Under the pieces are notes generated by a model, which saw only the letters and a program-made list of their open reading frames with translations, was not told the origin of the DNA and did no database searches. The position numbers and the translations under genes were made by a program. Of a stretch of DNA of 64,000 nt, positions 20,194 to 30,845 are shown one piece after another (position 1 is the stretch's first letter; the number at the start of each line of letters is the position of its first letter). The stretch is from Bacillus mycoides (GTDB lineage Bacteria > Bacillota > Bacilli > Bacillales > Bacillaceae_G): positions 82,941 to 146,940 of the forward strand of contig NZ_LXLV01000065.1 in NCBI RefSeq assembly GCF_001757995.1, read 5' to 3'.

Positions 20194-21525
20194 TTATAAA
20201 GATGGAACGGATGGTGTCCACGCTCTTTTATGTTCTACTTCTTCCGTATTTCCCGCTTCTTCCACTTCTAAATCAAAAATCTTCGCAAATAAAGCTAATT
20301 TTTCACCAGCTCCCTCTTCAACAGCTAATTCTTTAGCTACTAAAATTGGGTCTTTTAACAATTGGTTAATAATACTTTTCGTATGTTTACTAATTACTTT
20401 TTTCTCACGATCACTAAGGTTTGGTATTTTTCGCTCAAGACTTTCCATCGTATCACTTTGAATTGCTAGCGCTTTATCACGAAGAGCTGATATTAACGGT
20501 ACAACACCAAGCGTACTTAACCAAGTTTTAAATAAAACCATTTCCTCTTCAATCATAAATTGAATTTTCTCTGCTTCTTTTAAACGTTCAGCACGGTTTG
20601 CTTCAACTACACCTTGCAGATCGTCGATATCATATAAGAAAGAGCCTTCTAATTCATCAATCGCAGGATCAATATCACGTGGTACCGCAATATCAACCAT
20701 AAATAACGGACGACCAGAGCGCATTCTCTCTACTTTTGTCATCATTTCTTTCGTAATGACATATTCTGATGCACCCGTTGAACTAATTAAAATATCCGCT
20801 TCTAATAATGCACATTGCAATTCACTTAAAGGCTTTGCATGTCCCATATATTTCTCAGCCATCACTTCCGCTTTCGTAAGCGTCCTATTCATAACTGTTA
20901 CTTTACGAGCTCCACTTCCGTATAAGTTTTGCAGTGCAAGTTCACCCATCTTACCCGCACCAAGAATAAGTACATGACAATCTGTTAAATCGCCAAATAT
21001 TTTCTTTCCGAGCTCAACAGCAGCATAACTAACAGACATCGCACTTTCACCAATCGTTGTTTCTGAGTGCGCACGTTTCGCTAATGTAACCACTTGCTTA
21101 AACAACTCATTAAAAATTGTACCTGTCGCTTTTACTTGTTGTGCTTCTAAAAAGCTATCTTTTATTTGACCTAAAATTTGCGTCTCTCCAACAACCATAG
21201 AATCTAAACCGCACGTTACGCGGAATAAATGATCTATTGCGCCATCTTGTTCAAAAATAGACAAGTATGGTGCGACTTCTTCTATTTCAAGCTGAAACCA
21301 ATCAGCTAAAAACTTCTTAATGTAATACCGTCCCGTGTGTAATTGATCGACAACAGCGTAAATCTCAGTGCGATTACAAGTTGATACAATGACATTTTCT
21401 AGCACGCTCTTTTGGTTTTGTAATGTAGTCATTGCTTGCTCTAGCTCTGCTGCCTGAAATGTGAGTTTCTCACGAAATTCTACAGGGGCTGTTCGATAAT
21501 TTACACTAACAACAAGAATATGCAC
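20194..21525 (-). CDS. hemA: Glutamyl-tRNA reductase
   Basis: First committed step of the C5 haem pathway: reduces glutamyl-tRNA to glutamate-1-semialdehyde with NADPH. The catalytic Cys lies in [12 protein letters not shown] (about residue 50). The NADPH domain contains [17 protein letters not shown] near residue 185. A helical dimerisation domain follows. Length is 443 residues; the start is GTG after AAGGGGG. It is the first gene of hemAXCDBL, and a Per box lies 160 bases upstream. Confidence 0.97.
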   Translation of the reverse strand: MHILVVSVNYRTAPVEFREKLTFQAAELEQAMTTLQNQKSVLENVIVSTCNRTEIYAVVDQLHTGRYYIKKFLADWFQLEIEEVAPYLSIFEQDGAIDHLFRVTCGLDSMVVGETQILGQIKDSFLEAQQVKATGTIFNELFKQVVTLAKRAHSETTIGESAMSVSYAAVELGKKIFGDLTDCHVLILGAGKMGELALQNLYGSGARKVTVMNRTLTKAEVMAEKYMGHAKPLSELQCALLEADILISSTGASEYVITKEMMTKVERMRSGRPLFMVDIAVPRDIDPAIDELEGSFLYDIDDLQGVVEANRAERLKEAEKIQFMIEEEMVLFKTWLSTLGVVPLISALRDKALAIQSDTMESLERKIPNLSDREKKVISKHTKSIINQLLKDPILVAKELAVEEGAGEKLALFAKIFDLEVEEAGNTEEVEHKRAWTPSVPSL

Positions 21526-21684
21526 GCAGCATGTCCCCCTTCACCCGTTTTATCACTTTATCTACTATCATAATACAACTTTCCTCTTATGAATCTGACA
21601 ATCGTGTGAACAACTGATTATTTTTTATTTATTCTCCATATGTAATAAAGGAGCTTCAGTAAGATTAATAAAGAACTCTCTACT

Positions 21685-21699
21685 TTATAATGATTATAA
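21685..21699. promoter_or_regulatory. Per box upstream of hemA
   Basis: TTATAATGATTATAA is a perfect 15-bp palindrome apart from its centre and an exact match to the PerR consensus TTATAATnATTATAA. B. subtilis hemA is known to be PerR repressed, which supports the same role here. Confidence 0.85.
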
Positions 21700-21863
21700 A
21701 ATAACAACTCTATTTGTACGTTACCAAAAAAAGTCCTCATAATCAAGTGATGGAAACTATTCCATATTAATTATAACATCATCTTTTCTATCTTCTTTCA
21801 TCATGAAGGAAAATATGTATGATTGTTCCAAAATATAGTACTCACTTTCTCAATGCAATGCAT

Positions 21864-21892
21864 TTGACATTGTATTTCTTTTTCGGTATATT
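21864..21892 (+). promoter_or_regulatory. Sigma-A promoter of ohrR-ohr
   Basis: TTGACA (21864-21869), a 17-base spacer and TATATT (21887-21892), placed directly before the OhrR operator and about 50 bases before the ohrR start. Confidence 0.75.
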
Positions 21893-21897
21893 GGTTT

Positions 21898-21921
21898 TAC
21901 AACATTAAATTGTACACAATT
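21898..21921. promoter_or_regulatory. Probable OhrR operator
   Basis: Two overlapping imperfect palindromes, TACAACATTAAATTGTA (21898-21914) and AATTGTACACAATT (21908-21921), built from the TACAAT/ATTGTA half-sites known for OhrR. They cover the expected transcription start, which fits repression. Confidence 0.75.
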
Positions 21922-21942
21922 TAAAAACACAAGGAGTTGCTT

Positions 21943-22395
21943 ATGAAAGAAAATCCTTTGCATCTAGATAACCAACTTTGTTTTTCTATTTACGCTTGTT
22001 CTAGAGAGGTTACCCGTTTTTACCGCCCCTATTTAGAAGAAATGGGCATTACGTATCCCCAGTACATTACTTTACTCGTACTCTGGGAACAAGACGGACT
22101 AACAGTAAAAGAAATTGGAGAACGTCTATTTTTAGATTCCGGTACTTTAACACCTATGTTAAAACGGATGGAATCATTAAAACTTGTACAACGTGTTCGT
22201 TCAAAAGAAGACGAGCGAAAAGTTTGTATTGAATTAACAGAACAAGGTAAAGATTTAAAAGAAATAGCTTGTTCATTACCAACAACGATGGCTACAAATT
22301 TAGGAATTACAGAGCAAGAATATCATTCTTTATTAATCCAATTAAACACATTAATTGAAACAATGAAAAAAATTAATGACAGAAAAGGGGAATAA
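21943..22395 (+). CDS. ohrR: OhrR, organic hydroperoxide-sensing MarR-family repressor
   Basis: Winged-helix repressor whose N-terminal reactive Cys is oxidised by organic peroxides, releasing DNA. The sequence LDNQLCFSIYACSREVTRFYRPYL places the sensor Cys at residue 13. Cys 19, Cys 107-like and other Cys are also present. The HTH is around residues 50-80 (LTVKEIGERLFLDSGTLTPMLKRMESLKLV). The ATG at 21943 follows AAGGAG and gives 150 residues. It precedes ohr by two bases on the same strand, so it is autoregulated with its target. Confidence 0.93.
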   Translation: MKENPLHLDNQLCFSIYACSREVTRFYRPYLEEMGITYPQYITLLVLWEQDGLTVKEIGERLFLDSGTLTPMLKRMESLKLVQRVRSKEDERKVCIELTEQGKDLKEIACSLPTTMATNLGITEQEYHSLLIQLNTLIETMKKINDRKGE

Positions 22396-22397
22396 AC

Positions 22398-22814
22398 ATG
22401 GATAAATTATATACTGCTTCAGTAACAGCAACAGGTGGAAGAAACGGTAAGGTAGTTTCAGATGATGGCATATTAAATCTTGATGTAAAAATGCCAAAAG
22501 CACTAGGTGGCGCAGGCGGAGAGGCAACAAATCCAGAACAATTATTTGCAGCTGGTTATGCAGCTTGCTTTGATAGCGCATTGCAACTTGTAATTCGTAC
22601 AAAACGTATGAAAGTAGAAAGTACAGAAGTGACTGCACACGTTTCTATCGGTAAAGATACAGATGGTGGTTTCGGACTATCTGCTGTGCTTGACGTACAT
22701 GTTGCTGGTGTTTCTCATGCCGAAGCACAAGAACTTGTAGAAGCCGCTCACGGTGTATGTCCTTACTCTAAAGCAACAAGAGGAAATATTGAAGTTACAT
22801 TAAACGTACGCTAA
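22398..22814 (+). CDS. ohrA: Ohr, organic hydroperoxide resistance peroxidase
   Basis: OsmC/Ohr-family thiol peroxidase that reduces fatty acid and other organic peroxides, usually with lipoyl-protein as the reductant. The two catalytic cysteines are in AGYAACFDSAL (Cys 57) and HGVCPYSKATRGN (Cys 121). The length of 138 residues is typical. It is co-transcribed with ohrR. Whether it corresponds to ohrA or ohrB of B. subtilis is inferred from linkage to ohrR. Confidence 0.94.
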   Translation: MDKLYTASVTATGGRNGKVVSDDGILNLDVKMPKALGGAGGEATNPEQLFAAGYAACFDSALQLVIRTKRMKVESTEVTAHVSIGKDTDGGFGLSAVLDVHVAGVSHAEAQELVEAAHGVCPYSKATRGNIEVTLNVR

Positions 22815-22827
22815 AAGTTTAGTAAAT

Positions 22828-22864
22828 AAAAAAAAACGCGCGACATTCGTCACGCGTTTTTTGT
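22828..22864. terminator. Bidirectional terminator between ohr and engB
   Basis: AAAAAACGCG and CGCGTTTTTT arms with a pairing centre. It serves ohr from the left and engB from the right. Confidence 0.85.
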
Positions 22865-23446
22865 TTTTGTCATTTTATGAATTGCTTTCCATGCTTCTTC
22901 TTTTCCAAGTCCTGTTTCAGAAGAGAATAGAACGATTTCATCGCCAATTTCAACAGCAAGCGTTTCTTTTACAACTTTTAAATGCTTTTGCCATTTCCCT
23001 TTCGGAATTTTATCGGCTTTCGTTGCAATAATAATTGTTGGGATTTCATAATGCTTTAAGAAATCATACATCATAATGTCATCCTTTGTTGGTTGGTGAC
23101 GTAAATCAACTACTAATACAGCTGCGTCTAATTGCGTACGTGTTGTAAAGTAAGTCTCAATCATTCTGCCCCATGCCGCGCGCTCTGTTTTAGATACTTT
23201 CGCATATCCATAACCTGGAACGTCAACAAAATGCATCATTTCATTGATTAAGAAAAAGTTCAGTGTTTGCGTTTTTCCTGGTTTAGAAGAAATACGTACT
23301 AACTTTTTACGATTTAAAATTTTATTAATAAAGGAAGACTTCCCGACATTAGAACGACCTGCTAAGGCAATTTCTGGTAAATCACTGTCTGGATATTGTT
23401 CCGGCTTAACGGCACTAATTACAATATCTGCTTTTGTTACTTTCAT
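22850..23446 (-). CDS. engB: EngB/YsxC, essential ribosome-assembly GTPase
   Basis: TrmE-Era-EngA-like GTPase involved in 50S maturation. G1 [12 protein letters not shown] (about residues 31-42), G3 [11 protein letters not shown]4 TKADK and G5 SSETG are all present. Length is 198 residues. Its ATG overlaps the lonA stop (ATGA), so the two genes are coupled. Confidence 0.97.
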   Translation of the reverse strand: MKVTKADIVISAVKPEQYPDSDLPEIALAGRSNVGKSSFINKILNRKKLVRISSKPGKTQTLNFFLINEMMHFVDVPGYGYAKVSKTERAAWGRMIETYFTTRTQLDAAVLVVDLRHQPTKDDIMMYDFLKHYEIPTIIIATKADKIPKGKWQKHLKVVKETLAVEIGDEIVLFSSETGLGKEEAWKAIHKMTKTKNA

Positions 23447-25773
23447 TGTTTCACTCCTACTAATGCGTGCTCCAATACTTCGTCTAAATGAGATGCAAGC
23501 ACAAACGTAAGGTTTTCTTTTACGCTCTCTGGAATATCATCTAAATCTTTCTCATTTTCCGCCGGTAAAATAATTTTTGTTAATCCCGCGCGGTGAGCAC
23601 TTAATGTTTTTTCTTTCAAACCACCAATTGGTAATACACGACCACGAAGTGTAATTTCACCTGTCATACCAACTTCTTTACTTACAGGAATACCTGTTAG
23701 TGCAGAAATAAGTGCCGTTGCCATCGTAATACCTGCTGACGGTCCATCTTTTGGAACTGCTCCTTCTGGAACATGAATATGAATATCGTTTTTCTCATGG
23801 AAATCCGGATCAATATGAAGTTCTTCTGCACGAGAACGAATATAGCTAAACGCGGCTTGTGCGGATTCTTTCATAACATCCCCAAGTTTCCCTGTTAAAA
23901 TTAATTTCCCTTTTCCTGGCGCTACAGACACTTCAATTGCAAGTGTATCGCCGCCCGCTGCTGTGTAAGCTAAACCTGTTGCCATACCAACTTGGTCTGT
24001 TTTTTCAGCTTGACCATAACGGAATATATGCTTACCAAGTAAATCAACAATATTTTTCTCTGTTACAACAATGCGCTTGCGTTCTGCTGTAACGATAATT
24101 TTTGCTGCTTTACGACAAACTTTTGCAATTTGACGCTCTAACGTACGAACACCAGCCTCGCGTGTATAATAACGAATAATTTCAAGAAGCGCTTCATCAC
24201 GCACTTGCAAATTACCTTTTCGCAAACCGTGCTCTTTTAATTGTTTCGGCAATAAATGCTCACGAGCAATGTGCACCTTTTCAAGTTCTGTATAACCAGC
24301 AATCGAAATGATTTCCATACGGTCAAGCAATGGGCCCGGAACACTTGCAAGTGTATTAGCAGTTGCAACGAACATAACTTTCGATAAATCATATGGCTCT
24401 TCAATGTAATGATCACTGAAGTTATGGTTTTGTTCTGGATCTAACACTTCAAGTAACGCCGCTGATGGGTCTCCCCTGAAATCGTTAGACATTTTATCAA
24501 TCTCATCTAATAAGAAGACTGGATTAACTGTTTTCGCCTTTTTCATACCTTGAATAATACGTCCTGGCATCGCTCCTACATATGTACGACGGTGACCACG
24601 AATTTCAGATTCATCACGCACACCACCAAGAGAAACACGTACAAAATTACGATTTAACGATGTTGCAATAGAACGTGCTAACGAAGTTTTCCCAACCCCA
24701 GGAGGTCCTACTAGACAAAGAATTGGTCCTTTTAATGAATTCGTTAACTTCTGTACAGCTAAATATTCAAGTACTCGCTCTTTCACTTTTTCAAGACCGT
24801 AATGATCTTTATTTAAAATTTCTTCCGAATGAGCGAGGTCAATCATATCCTCTGTTGCTGTTGTCCATGGGAGAGCTAATAACCAATCAATATAATTACG
24901 AATGACACCACTCTCAGCAGAACTTACAGGTAACTTTTCATAACGATCTAATTCTTTCAGTGCAGCCTTCATTGTTTCTTCAGGCATTCCCGACTGTTCA
25001 ATTTTCTCACGAAGTTCTTCAACTTCCCCGCCCTTGCCTTCTTTATCACCAAGTTCAGTTTGAATCGCCTTCATTTGCTCACGTAAGAAATATTCTTTTT
25101 GCGTGCGCTCCATTGAACGTTTCACTTTTTGTCCAATTTTCTTTTCTAGGCTAAGTAACTCTTGTTCATCTTGAATAATTGAAATAAGTGTATGTAGTCG
25201 TTCTTTCACAGATACAATCTCTAAAATCTCTTGTTTCTGCTTCGTTTTAATCGGTAAGTGAGAAGCAATTAAATCAGCTAGTCTTCCGGGTTCTTCTACA
25301 TCAGCTACCGTTGCAAATGTTTCATTTGAAACTTTTTTCGAAACTTTAATATATTGTTCGAAATGCTCCAGTAACGTACGCATAAGAGCCTTCTCTTCTA
25401 AATCATCTTCCACTTCTTCAGTTACCGTTCTAATAGAAACTTGTACTACATTTTCTTCTTCGATAAACTCTACTACTTCTGCTCTATGTAAACCTTCTAC
25501 AAGGACACGAAGCGTACCGTTCGGCAATTTTAACATTTGCTTCACTTTCGCCACTGTACCTACACTATATATGTCATCTTCTTTCGGATCGTCGATATTC
25601 ATTTCTTTTTGCATTGCTAAAAAGATGATATTTTCATCCATTGCCGCCTGCTCTAGTGCTTGTATCGATTTATCACGTCCTACATCAAGATGCAGAACCA
25701 TCGTTGGATATACGAGAATGCCTCTTAATGGTAGGAGGGGCACAATTCTTTCATTCGTATTCATACTAGACAT
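23443..25773 (-). CDS. lonA: LonA, ATP-dependent serine protease
   Basis: Hexameric AAA+ protease that degrades misfolded and regulatory proteins. It has an N-terminal LON substrate domain (about 10-205), coiled coil, Walker [16 protein letters not shown] (about 355), and a C-terminal protease domain with the Ser of [15 protein letters not shown] and the Lys of [12 protein letters not shown] forming the catalytic dyad. ATG at 25773 gives 776 residues after GGAGGT. A second ATG at 25764 would give 773, with wider spacing. Confidence 0.96.
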   Translation of the reverse strand: MSSMNTNERIVPLLPLRGILVYPTMVLHLDVGRDKSIQALEQAAMDENIIFLAMQKEMNIDDPKEDDIYSVGTVAKVKQMLKLPNGTLRVLVEGLHRAEVVEFIEEENVVQVSIRTVTEEVEDDLEEKALMRTLLEHFEQYIKVSKKVSNETFATVADVEEPGRLADLIASHLPIKTKQKQEILEIVSVKERLHTLISIIQDEQELLSLEKKIGQKVKRSMERTQKEYFLREQMKAIQTELGDKEGKGGEVEELREKIEQSGMPEETMKAALKELDRYEKLPVSSAESGVIRNYIDWLLALPWTTATEDMIDLAHSEEILNKDHYGLEKVKERVLEYLAVQKLTNSLKGPILCLVGPPGVGKTSLARSIATSLNRNFVRVSLGGVRDESEIRGHRRTYVGAMPGRIIQGMKKAKTVNPVFLLDEIDKMSNDFRGDPSAALLEVLDPEQNHNFSDHYIEEPYDLSKVMFVATANTLASVPGPLLDRMEIISIAGYTELEKVHIAREHLLPKQLKEHGLRKGNLQVRDEALLEIIRYYTREAGVRTLERQIAKVCRKAAKIIVTAERKRIVVTEKNIVDLLGKHIFRYGQAEKTDQVGMATGLAYTAAGGDTLAIEVSVAPGKGKLILTGKLGDVMKESAQAAFSYIRSRAEELHIDPDFHEKNDIHIHVPEGAVPKDGPSAGITMATALISALTGIPVSKEVGMTGEITLRGRVLPIGGLKEKTLSAHRAGLTKIILPAENEKDLDDIPESVKENLTFVLASHLDEVLEHALVGVKQ

Positions 25774-25897
25774 AGCACCTCCATAATAAATTAAACTCCT
25801 GTTCAACTATTTTATATTACAATACATCTAGATGCAATTGCAGAGATTCTTCGCAATTGTAAATCCCCTGTTTATTTGTGCCTCACGAAAAGAAAAA

Positions 25898-25933
25898 AGA
25901 CTCCGCTTAAGCATACAAACTTAAACGAAGTCT
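25898..25933 (-). terminator. Terminator after lonB
   Basis: A long imperfect hairpin (AGACTTCG...CGGAGTCT with TTAAG inner arms) followed by TTTTTTC on the minus strand. Confidence 0.8.
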
Positions 25934-25957
25934 GGCAAATTTTATTATTGTATATTC

Positions 25958-27628
25958 TCACATTGATTGTGCATCTGTTTCGTCCAAAGCAGTATGTGCA
26001 TCAAGCTCACGATGCATATTTTCCTGCATAAATGTTAATTCAAATACTTCTTTTAATTTGCGAACAGGAATGATCTCAATTCCCTTTATTGTATACAGAA
26101 ATGGTTGCATGTTTTCAGCCGGAATGATGACTTTCTTAGCTCCCGCTTTTTTCGCAGCTTTTATTTTTGCGTACACACCACCAATAGGCTTCACTTCTCC
26201 GTGGATACTTATCTCACCTGTCATCGCTACTTCATTATTCACATACGTACGATGCACGGCTGAATAGACACCTGTTGCCATAGCAATCCCTGCTGAAGGG
26301 CCATCAATCGGGATACCACCAGGAAAATTAATATGTATATCATACCCTTCTGGCAACACATCTAGAGAACGAAGAACCGTCAACACATTATCAACAGAAC
26401 CTTTCGCCATACTTTTACGGCGGATTGATTTCGTTTGACTACCAATACTTTCCTCTTCTACAATTCCAGTTACATTTACTGAACCTTTATCTTTCGCAGG
26501 AATAGCTGTTACCTCAATTTCTAATAACGCACCTGTATTCGGCCCATATACAGCAAGCCCGTTCACAAGACCGATTCTCGGAATTGGATAAATACGTTTT
26601 TCGTACTTTGGTGTAAGCTGACTAGAATGAACAACCCACTCAATATCTTCATCTTTAATGAAAGGTCGTTCTTCATTTATCGCCATACCAGTAGAAATTT
26701 GCACGAGATTAATTGCTTCTCGTCCATTTCTTGCATACATTCCAATCATTTCGATACCGTTCTCACCTACTTGCATTTCCACTTTGTCAGCTGCATTTTT
26801 CGCTACTTTTTGAATTTCTTCTGTATCTAACTCACGGAAGAACACTTCTAAACAACGCGACCTAATTGCAGGAGGAATTTCCTCTGGTGAACGTGTCGTT
26901 GCACCAACTAAGCGAAAATCTGCAGGTAAACCTTTTTGAAAAATATCATGTATATACGTTGGAATCATCGAATTTTCTTCACTATAATACGCACTTTCCA
27001 AAAACACTTTCCGATCTTCTAACACCTTTAGCATTTTATTCATTTGAATTGGATGTAATTCACCAATCTCATCAATGAACAAAATACCACCATGCGCATC
27101 TGTTACAGCCCCTTTTTTCGGTTGCGGGATACCCGCTTGCCCCATTGCACCTGCTCCTTGATAAATAGGATCATGCACTGAACCAATTAATGGATCCGCA
27201 ATACCACGCTCATCAAACCTAGCTGTCGTTGCATCAAGTTCGATAAATGTTGCATTTGTACGAAATGGAGATTTCGGATTTCGTTTCGCTTCTTCTAATA
27301 CAAGGCGTGCTGCCGCTGTCTTTCCGACACCTGGCGGACCGTATATGATCACATGTTGCGGATTAGGACCACAAAGAGCCGCTTTTAACGACTTAATCCC
27401 GTCTTCTTGCCCTACAATATCTATAAAGGATGTAGGACGTACCTTTTCCGCAAGCGGCTCTGTTAAAGAAACCTCACGCATTTTACGAAGCTGCTCTAAT
27501 TCTTTTTTCGATTCTCGATCAATTGAAACTTTTTGTGTTCGCTGATTTCGAAGTAAATGCCAAAAATACAATCCGACAATTACGCCAAAAACAAGTTGAA
27601 CAAGTAAAAATATATTTGTCCAGCTCAT
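25958..27628 (-). CDS. lonB: LonB, Lon-like protease
   Basis: Membrane-anchored Lon family protease; in B. subtilis it is made in the forespore under sigma-F. An N-terminal hydrophobic helix (about 5-22) is followed by an AAA+ module with [15 protein letters not shown] (near residue 96). The protease domain carries PIDGPSAGIAMATG (Ser) and the later Lys in YAKIKAAKKAG. Length is 556 residues. It lacks the large N-terminal substrate domain of LonA. It stands upstream of lonA, with a terminator between. Confidence 0.94.
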   Translation of the reverse strand: MSWTNIFLLVQLVFGVIVGLYFWHLLRNQRTQKVSIDRESKKELEQLRKMREVSLTEPLAEKVRPTSFIDIVGQEDGIKSLKAALCGPNPQHVIIYGPPGVGKTAAARLVLEEAKRNPKSPFRTNATFIELDATTARFDERGIADPLIGSVHDPIYQGAGAMGQAGIPQPKKGAVTDAHGGILFIDEIGELHPIQMNKMLKVLEDRKVFLESAYYSEENSMIPTYIHDIFQKGLPADFRLVGATTRSPEEIPPAIRSRCLEVFFRELDTEEIQKVAKNAADKVEMQVGENGIEMIGMYARNGREAINLVQISTGMAINEERPFIKDEDIEWVVHSSQLTPKYEKRIYPIPRIGLVNGLAVYGPNTGALLEIEVTAIPAKDKGSVNVTGIVEEESIGSQTKSIRRKSMAKGSVDNVLTVLRSLDVLPEGYDIHINFPGGIPIDGPSAGIAMATGVYSAVHRTYVNNEVAMTGEISIHGEVKPIGGVYAKIKAAKKAGAKKVIIPAENMQPFLYTIKGIEIIPVRKLKEVFELTFMQENMHRELDAHTALDETDAQSM

Positions 27629-27697
27629 AATTCATTTCCTCCCGCTATGTTTTACCTTTTAGTATTTCCTGGGAGGAATAGTGCTAAACATAAAGAA

Positions 27698-27724
27698 AAA
27701 CAGCAATTATAAAAATTGCTGTTT
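27698..27724 (-). terminator. Terminator after clpX
   Basis: A perfect 11-bp stem (AAACAGCAATT/AATTGCTGTTT) and TTCTTT tail on the minus strand. Confidence 0.85.
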
Positions 27725-27734
27725 CTTCTTCGCA

Positions 27735-28994
27735 TTATGCAGATGTTTTTGTATCAAGTACAGTACCGTCTTGTAACACCAATTTCGGGGGTTCATTATC
27801 AGCTACTGTTTCTTTCGTAAGAATACACTTCTCGATATCTTTGCGAGATGGAAGTTCGAACATTACATCAAGCATCAAGCCTTCAATAATAGAACGAAGT
27901 CCACGAGCACCTGTTTTACGTTCAATTGCTTTTTTCGCAATCTCAACTAGTGCACCTTCTTCAAACTCTAACTCAACATCGTCAAGCTCCAATAATTTTT
28001 GGAATTGCTTAACAAGTGCATTTTTCGGTTTAGTTAAAATATCTACAAGAGCACCTTCATCAAGCGGCTCTAGGTTCGCAATAACTGGAAGACGACCGAT
28101 AAACTCCGGAATTAAACCGAATCTTAAAAGATCCTCTGGTAAAACGTGAGATAAAACATGCTTCTCATTTACATCAGCATTTTTCTTCTCAGCACCAAAT
28201 CCAATTACTTTCTCACCAAGGCGACGTTTAATAATAGGCTCGATGCCATCAAACGCTCCACCACAAATGAATAGGATGTTCGTTGTATCAATTTGAATAA
28301 ACTCTTGATGCGGGTGCTTACGACCACCTTGAGGTGGAACGCTTGCTACAGTACCTTCTAAAATTTTCAGAAGTGCCTGCTGTACGCCTTCACCAGATAC
28401 ATCACGTGTAATTGATGGATTTTCGGACTTACGTGCCACTTTATCAATCTCATCAATATAAATGATTCCTTTTTCCGCTTTCTCTACATCATAATCAGCT
28501 GCTTGGATTAATTTTAGTAAGATGTTTTCTACATCTTCCCCTACATATCCAGCTTCTGTTAAAGATGTTGCGTCCGCGATCGCAAATGGAACATTTAAAA
28601 TACGCGCTAATGTTTGTGCCAATAATGTTTTACCACTACCAGTTGGCCCAATAAGTGAAATATTACTCTTCGCCAATTCTACATCATCAATTTTGCTGTT
28701 AGAATTAATGCGTTTGTAATGGTTATATACCGCTACCGCTAGTGCTTTTTTCGCGTTATCTTGTCCGATGACATACTCATCTAAGATTTCACGAATTTCT
28801 ACCGGTTTCGGTACATCTTTGAATTCTACTTCTTCGTCCTTCGCAAGCTCCTCTTGTACAATTTCAGTACAAAGCTCGATACACTCGTCACAAATGTAAA
28901 CACCTGGACCTGCAACTAGCTTTCGAACTTGCGTTTGTGTTTTACCACAGAAAGAACATTTTAATTGACCTTTTTCATCATTAAATTTAAACAT
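27735..28994 (-). CDS. clpX: ClpX, substrate-selecting ATPase of the ClpXP protease
   Basis: AAA+ unfoldase. The N-terminal zinc-binding domain is [10 protein letters not shown]...YICDEC (four Cys within residues 12-40). Walker A is [15 protein letters not shown] (about 117) and Walker [10 protein letters not shown]. The KVIGFGAE loop carries the IGF tripeptide that docks on ClpP. ATG at 28994 after AAGGGG gives 419 residues; the longer frame upstream has no ribosome site. It lies downstream of tig as in most Firmicutes. Confidence 0.97.
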   Translation of the reverse strand: MFKFNDEKGQLKCSFCGKTQTQVRKLVAGPGVYICDECIELCTEIVQEELAKDEEVEFKDVPKPVEIREILDEYVIGQDNAKKALAVAVYNHYKRINSNSKIDDVELAKSNISLIGPTGSGKTLLAQTLARILNVPFAIADATSLTEAGYVGEDVENILLKLIQAADYDVEKAEKGIIYIDEIDKVARKSENPSITRDVSGEGVQQALLKILEGTVASVPPQGGRKHPHQEFIQIDTTNILFICGGAFDGIEPIIKRRLGEKVIGFGAEKKNADVNEKHVLSHVLPEDLLRFGLIPEFIGRLPVIANLEPLDEGALVDILTKPKNALVKQFQKLLELDDVELEFEEGALVEIAKKAIERKTGARGLRSIIEGLMLDVMFELPSRKDIEKCILTKETVADNEPPKLVLQDGTVLDTKTSA

Positions 28995-29222
28995 ATTTTC
29001 ACACCCCTTACAAAGTGCTAATCTCTTGCCTTCGTATGTACACGATAAATGTATCGTATGTAAATACATATTATGTCACTACGTGGCGAGAAATACAAAT
29101 AATATGACTAGTTATGTACAAATAAAAAAATTTTTAAACTTTTGAAATATGTATATTCGACTTACAAAGGAACTTTTCCTTCTTCATCGAAAAGTTTTAT
29201 AAATATATTTCTATATTTATAA

Positions 29223-29252
29223 AACAAGGCACGATTAAAATCGCGCCTTGTT
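29223..29252 (-). terminator. Terminator after tig
   Basis: A 14-bp, nearly perfect stem (AACAAGGC-CGATT arms) before the clpX leader, with a TTTTAT tail on the minus strand. Confidence 0.8.
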
Positions 29253-29258
29253 ATTTTA

Positions 29259-30536
29259 TTATGCAGCGTTGTCTACTAAGAAGTCTACAGCTTTACGCAC
29301 TTTAAGATCTTCAGATAAAGCGTCTACGCTTCCAAGAGCTTGCTTGATAGCGTCTACTGGCATACCGTACATTTCAGCCATTTTTTCAACTTCTGCAGTT
29401 ACTTCTTCTTCAGTAACTTCGATGTTTTCAGCTTCAATGATAGCTTCAAGAACAAGATTGATTCTTACACGTTTTTGTGCATCCTCTTTCATTTGCTCTT
29501 TTAATTTGTCAGCGTCAGTACCTGTGAATTGGTAGTAAAGCTCCAGGTTCATACCTTGTTGGCTTAAACGTTGCTCGAATTCACGAACCATACGATCTAA
29601 CTCAGTGTCGATCATAGCTTCTGGAATGTCGATTTCAGCGTTAGCAGCAGCTAATTCTACTACTTCGTCACGTACTTTGTGCTCAGCTTCGTGCTTTTTG
29701 CCTTCTTCTAAGTTTGTACGAAGTTTTGTTTTTAATTCATCAAGAGTTGCAACTTCTTCGTCAGCATCTTTAGCGAACTCGTCGTTTAACTCAGGAAGTT
29801 CTTTTGTTTTGATTTCATGAATTGTTACTTTGAATGTTGCTGGTTTACCAGCTAATTCAGCAGCATGGTACTCTTCTGGGAATGATACTTCAACTTCTTT
29901 AGAATCACCAGATTTAAGACCAATTACTTGCTCTTCGAAACCTGGGATGAAAGTACCAGAACCGATTGCAAGAGAATAGTTTTCGCCTTTTCCGCCTTCA
30001 AATGCTTCGCCATCAACGAAACCCTCGAAGTCGATTACAGCTGTATCACCATCTGCAACAGTTCCTTCTTCTTTAACAACTAGTTCAGCTTGACGCTCTT
30101 GTAAAGCTTTTACTTCGTTCTCTACATCCTCGTCAGTTACAGTTGTTTCAACTTTTTCTACTGCTAAACCTTTGTAATCACCTAATTTAACTTCAGGTTT
30201 TACAGTAACTTTTGCAGTGAAAATTAAGTTTTGGCCTTTTTCGAATTTCTCGATGTCAATCTCAGGATGAGCAACTGGGAAGATACCAGCTTCATCGATT
30301 GCTTCACCGTATGCTTTTGGTAAGATGATATCTAAAGCATCTTGGTATAAAGATTCAATACCAAAGCGTTGTTCGAATAATGGACGAGGCATTTTTCCTT
30401 TACGGAAACCTGGTACATTAATTGTTTTTACTACTTTTTTGAATGCAGCGTCGATAGAGTTATTTACTTCTTTAGCGTCAACTTCGATTGTTAAAACGCC
30501 AACGTTACCTTCTAATTTTTCCCATTTTGTAGACAT
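29259..30536 (-). CDS. tig: Trigger factor, ribosome-bound chaperone
   Basis: First chaperone to meet nascent chains, with peptidyl-prolyl isomerase activity. The ribosome-binding signature [17 protein letters not shown] lies near residues 43-60. An FKBP-type domain (about 160-245; [38 protein letters not shown]) follows, then a long helical C-terminal cradle. Length is 425 residues. It has a long structured leader upstream. Confidence 0.97.
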   Translation of the reverse strand: MSTKWEKLEGNVGVLTIEVDAKEVNNSIDAAFKKVVKTINVPGFRKGKMPRPLFEQRFGIESLYQDALDIILPKAYGEAIDEAGIFPVAHPEIDIEKFEKGQNLIFTAKVTVKPEVKLGDYKGLAVEKVETTVTDEDVENEVKALQERQAELVVKEEGTVADGDTAVIDFEGFVDGEAFEGGKGENYSLAIGSGTFIPGFEEQVIGLKSGDSKEVEVSFPEEYHAAELAGKPATFKVTIHEIKTKELPELNDEFAKDADEEVATLDELKTKLRTNLEEGKKHEAEHKVRDEVVELAAANAEIDIPEAMIDTELDRMVREFEQRLSQQGMNLELYYQFTGTDADKLKEQMKEDAQKRVRINLVLEAIIEAENIEVTEEEVTAEVEKMAEMYGMPVDAIKQALGSVDALSEDLKVRKAVDFLVDNAA

Positions 30537-30845
30537 TTATTCTTTCCCTCCAACTATAATAATGTATGCACATACCTCTATAGATTAAGATTTTTATTAT
30601 CTCTTTTTTGAAATAACAAATGTACAAATAATCCTCTAGCAAAAGCTTTCAGATGCAATGTTCCAATCTACTAATTGTCTAAAAGACAACTACGGTATAT
30701 TTTGTTCGAGACTAATATGAAACATATTAAGTAAGAGAATTATACTCCTCTTCTCTTACAAACAGACAGATTTCTGCCTTTTGCAACCCTTACATTATAA
30801 CATAGAATGTGCTCGTTTCAATAACTGAACGATTCTTTTTCATAA
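30537..30845 (-). promoter_or_regulatory. Promoter and long structured leader of tig
   Basis: A 309-base gene-free stretch. TTGAAA (30816-30821), a 16-base spacer and TATAAT (30794-30799) form a good sigma-A promoter about 250 bases before the tig start. The leader holds an inverted repeat with GTAAGAGA/TCTCTTAC arms and a short TTGTCT/AGACAA hairpin. No known riboswitch was recognised. Confidence 0.6.

Larger units (their letters stand above)
21526..21942. other. Divergent intergenic region between hemA and ohrR
   Basis: About 415 bases with no open reading frame of note. It holds the hemA leader, the Per box (21685-21699), the ohrR promoter and the OhrR operator. Two different peroxide-sensing systems therefore share one control region. 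Confidence 0.7.
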
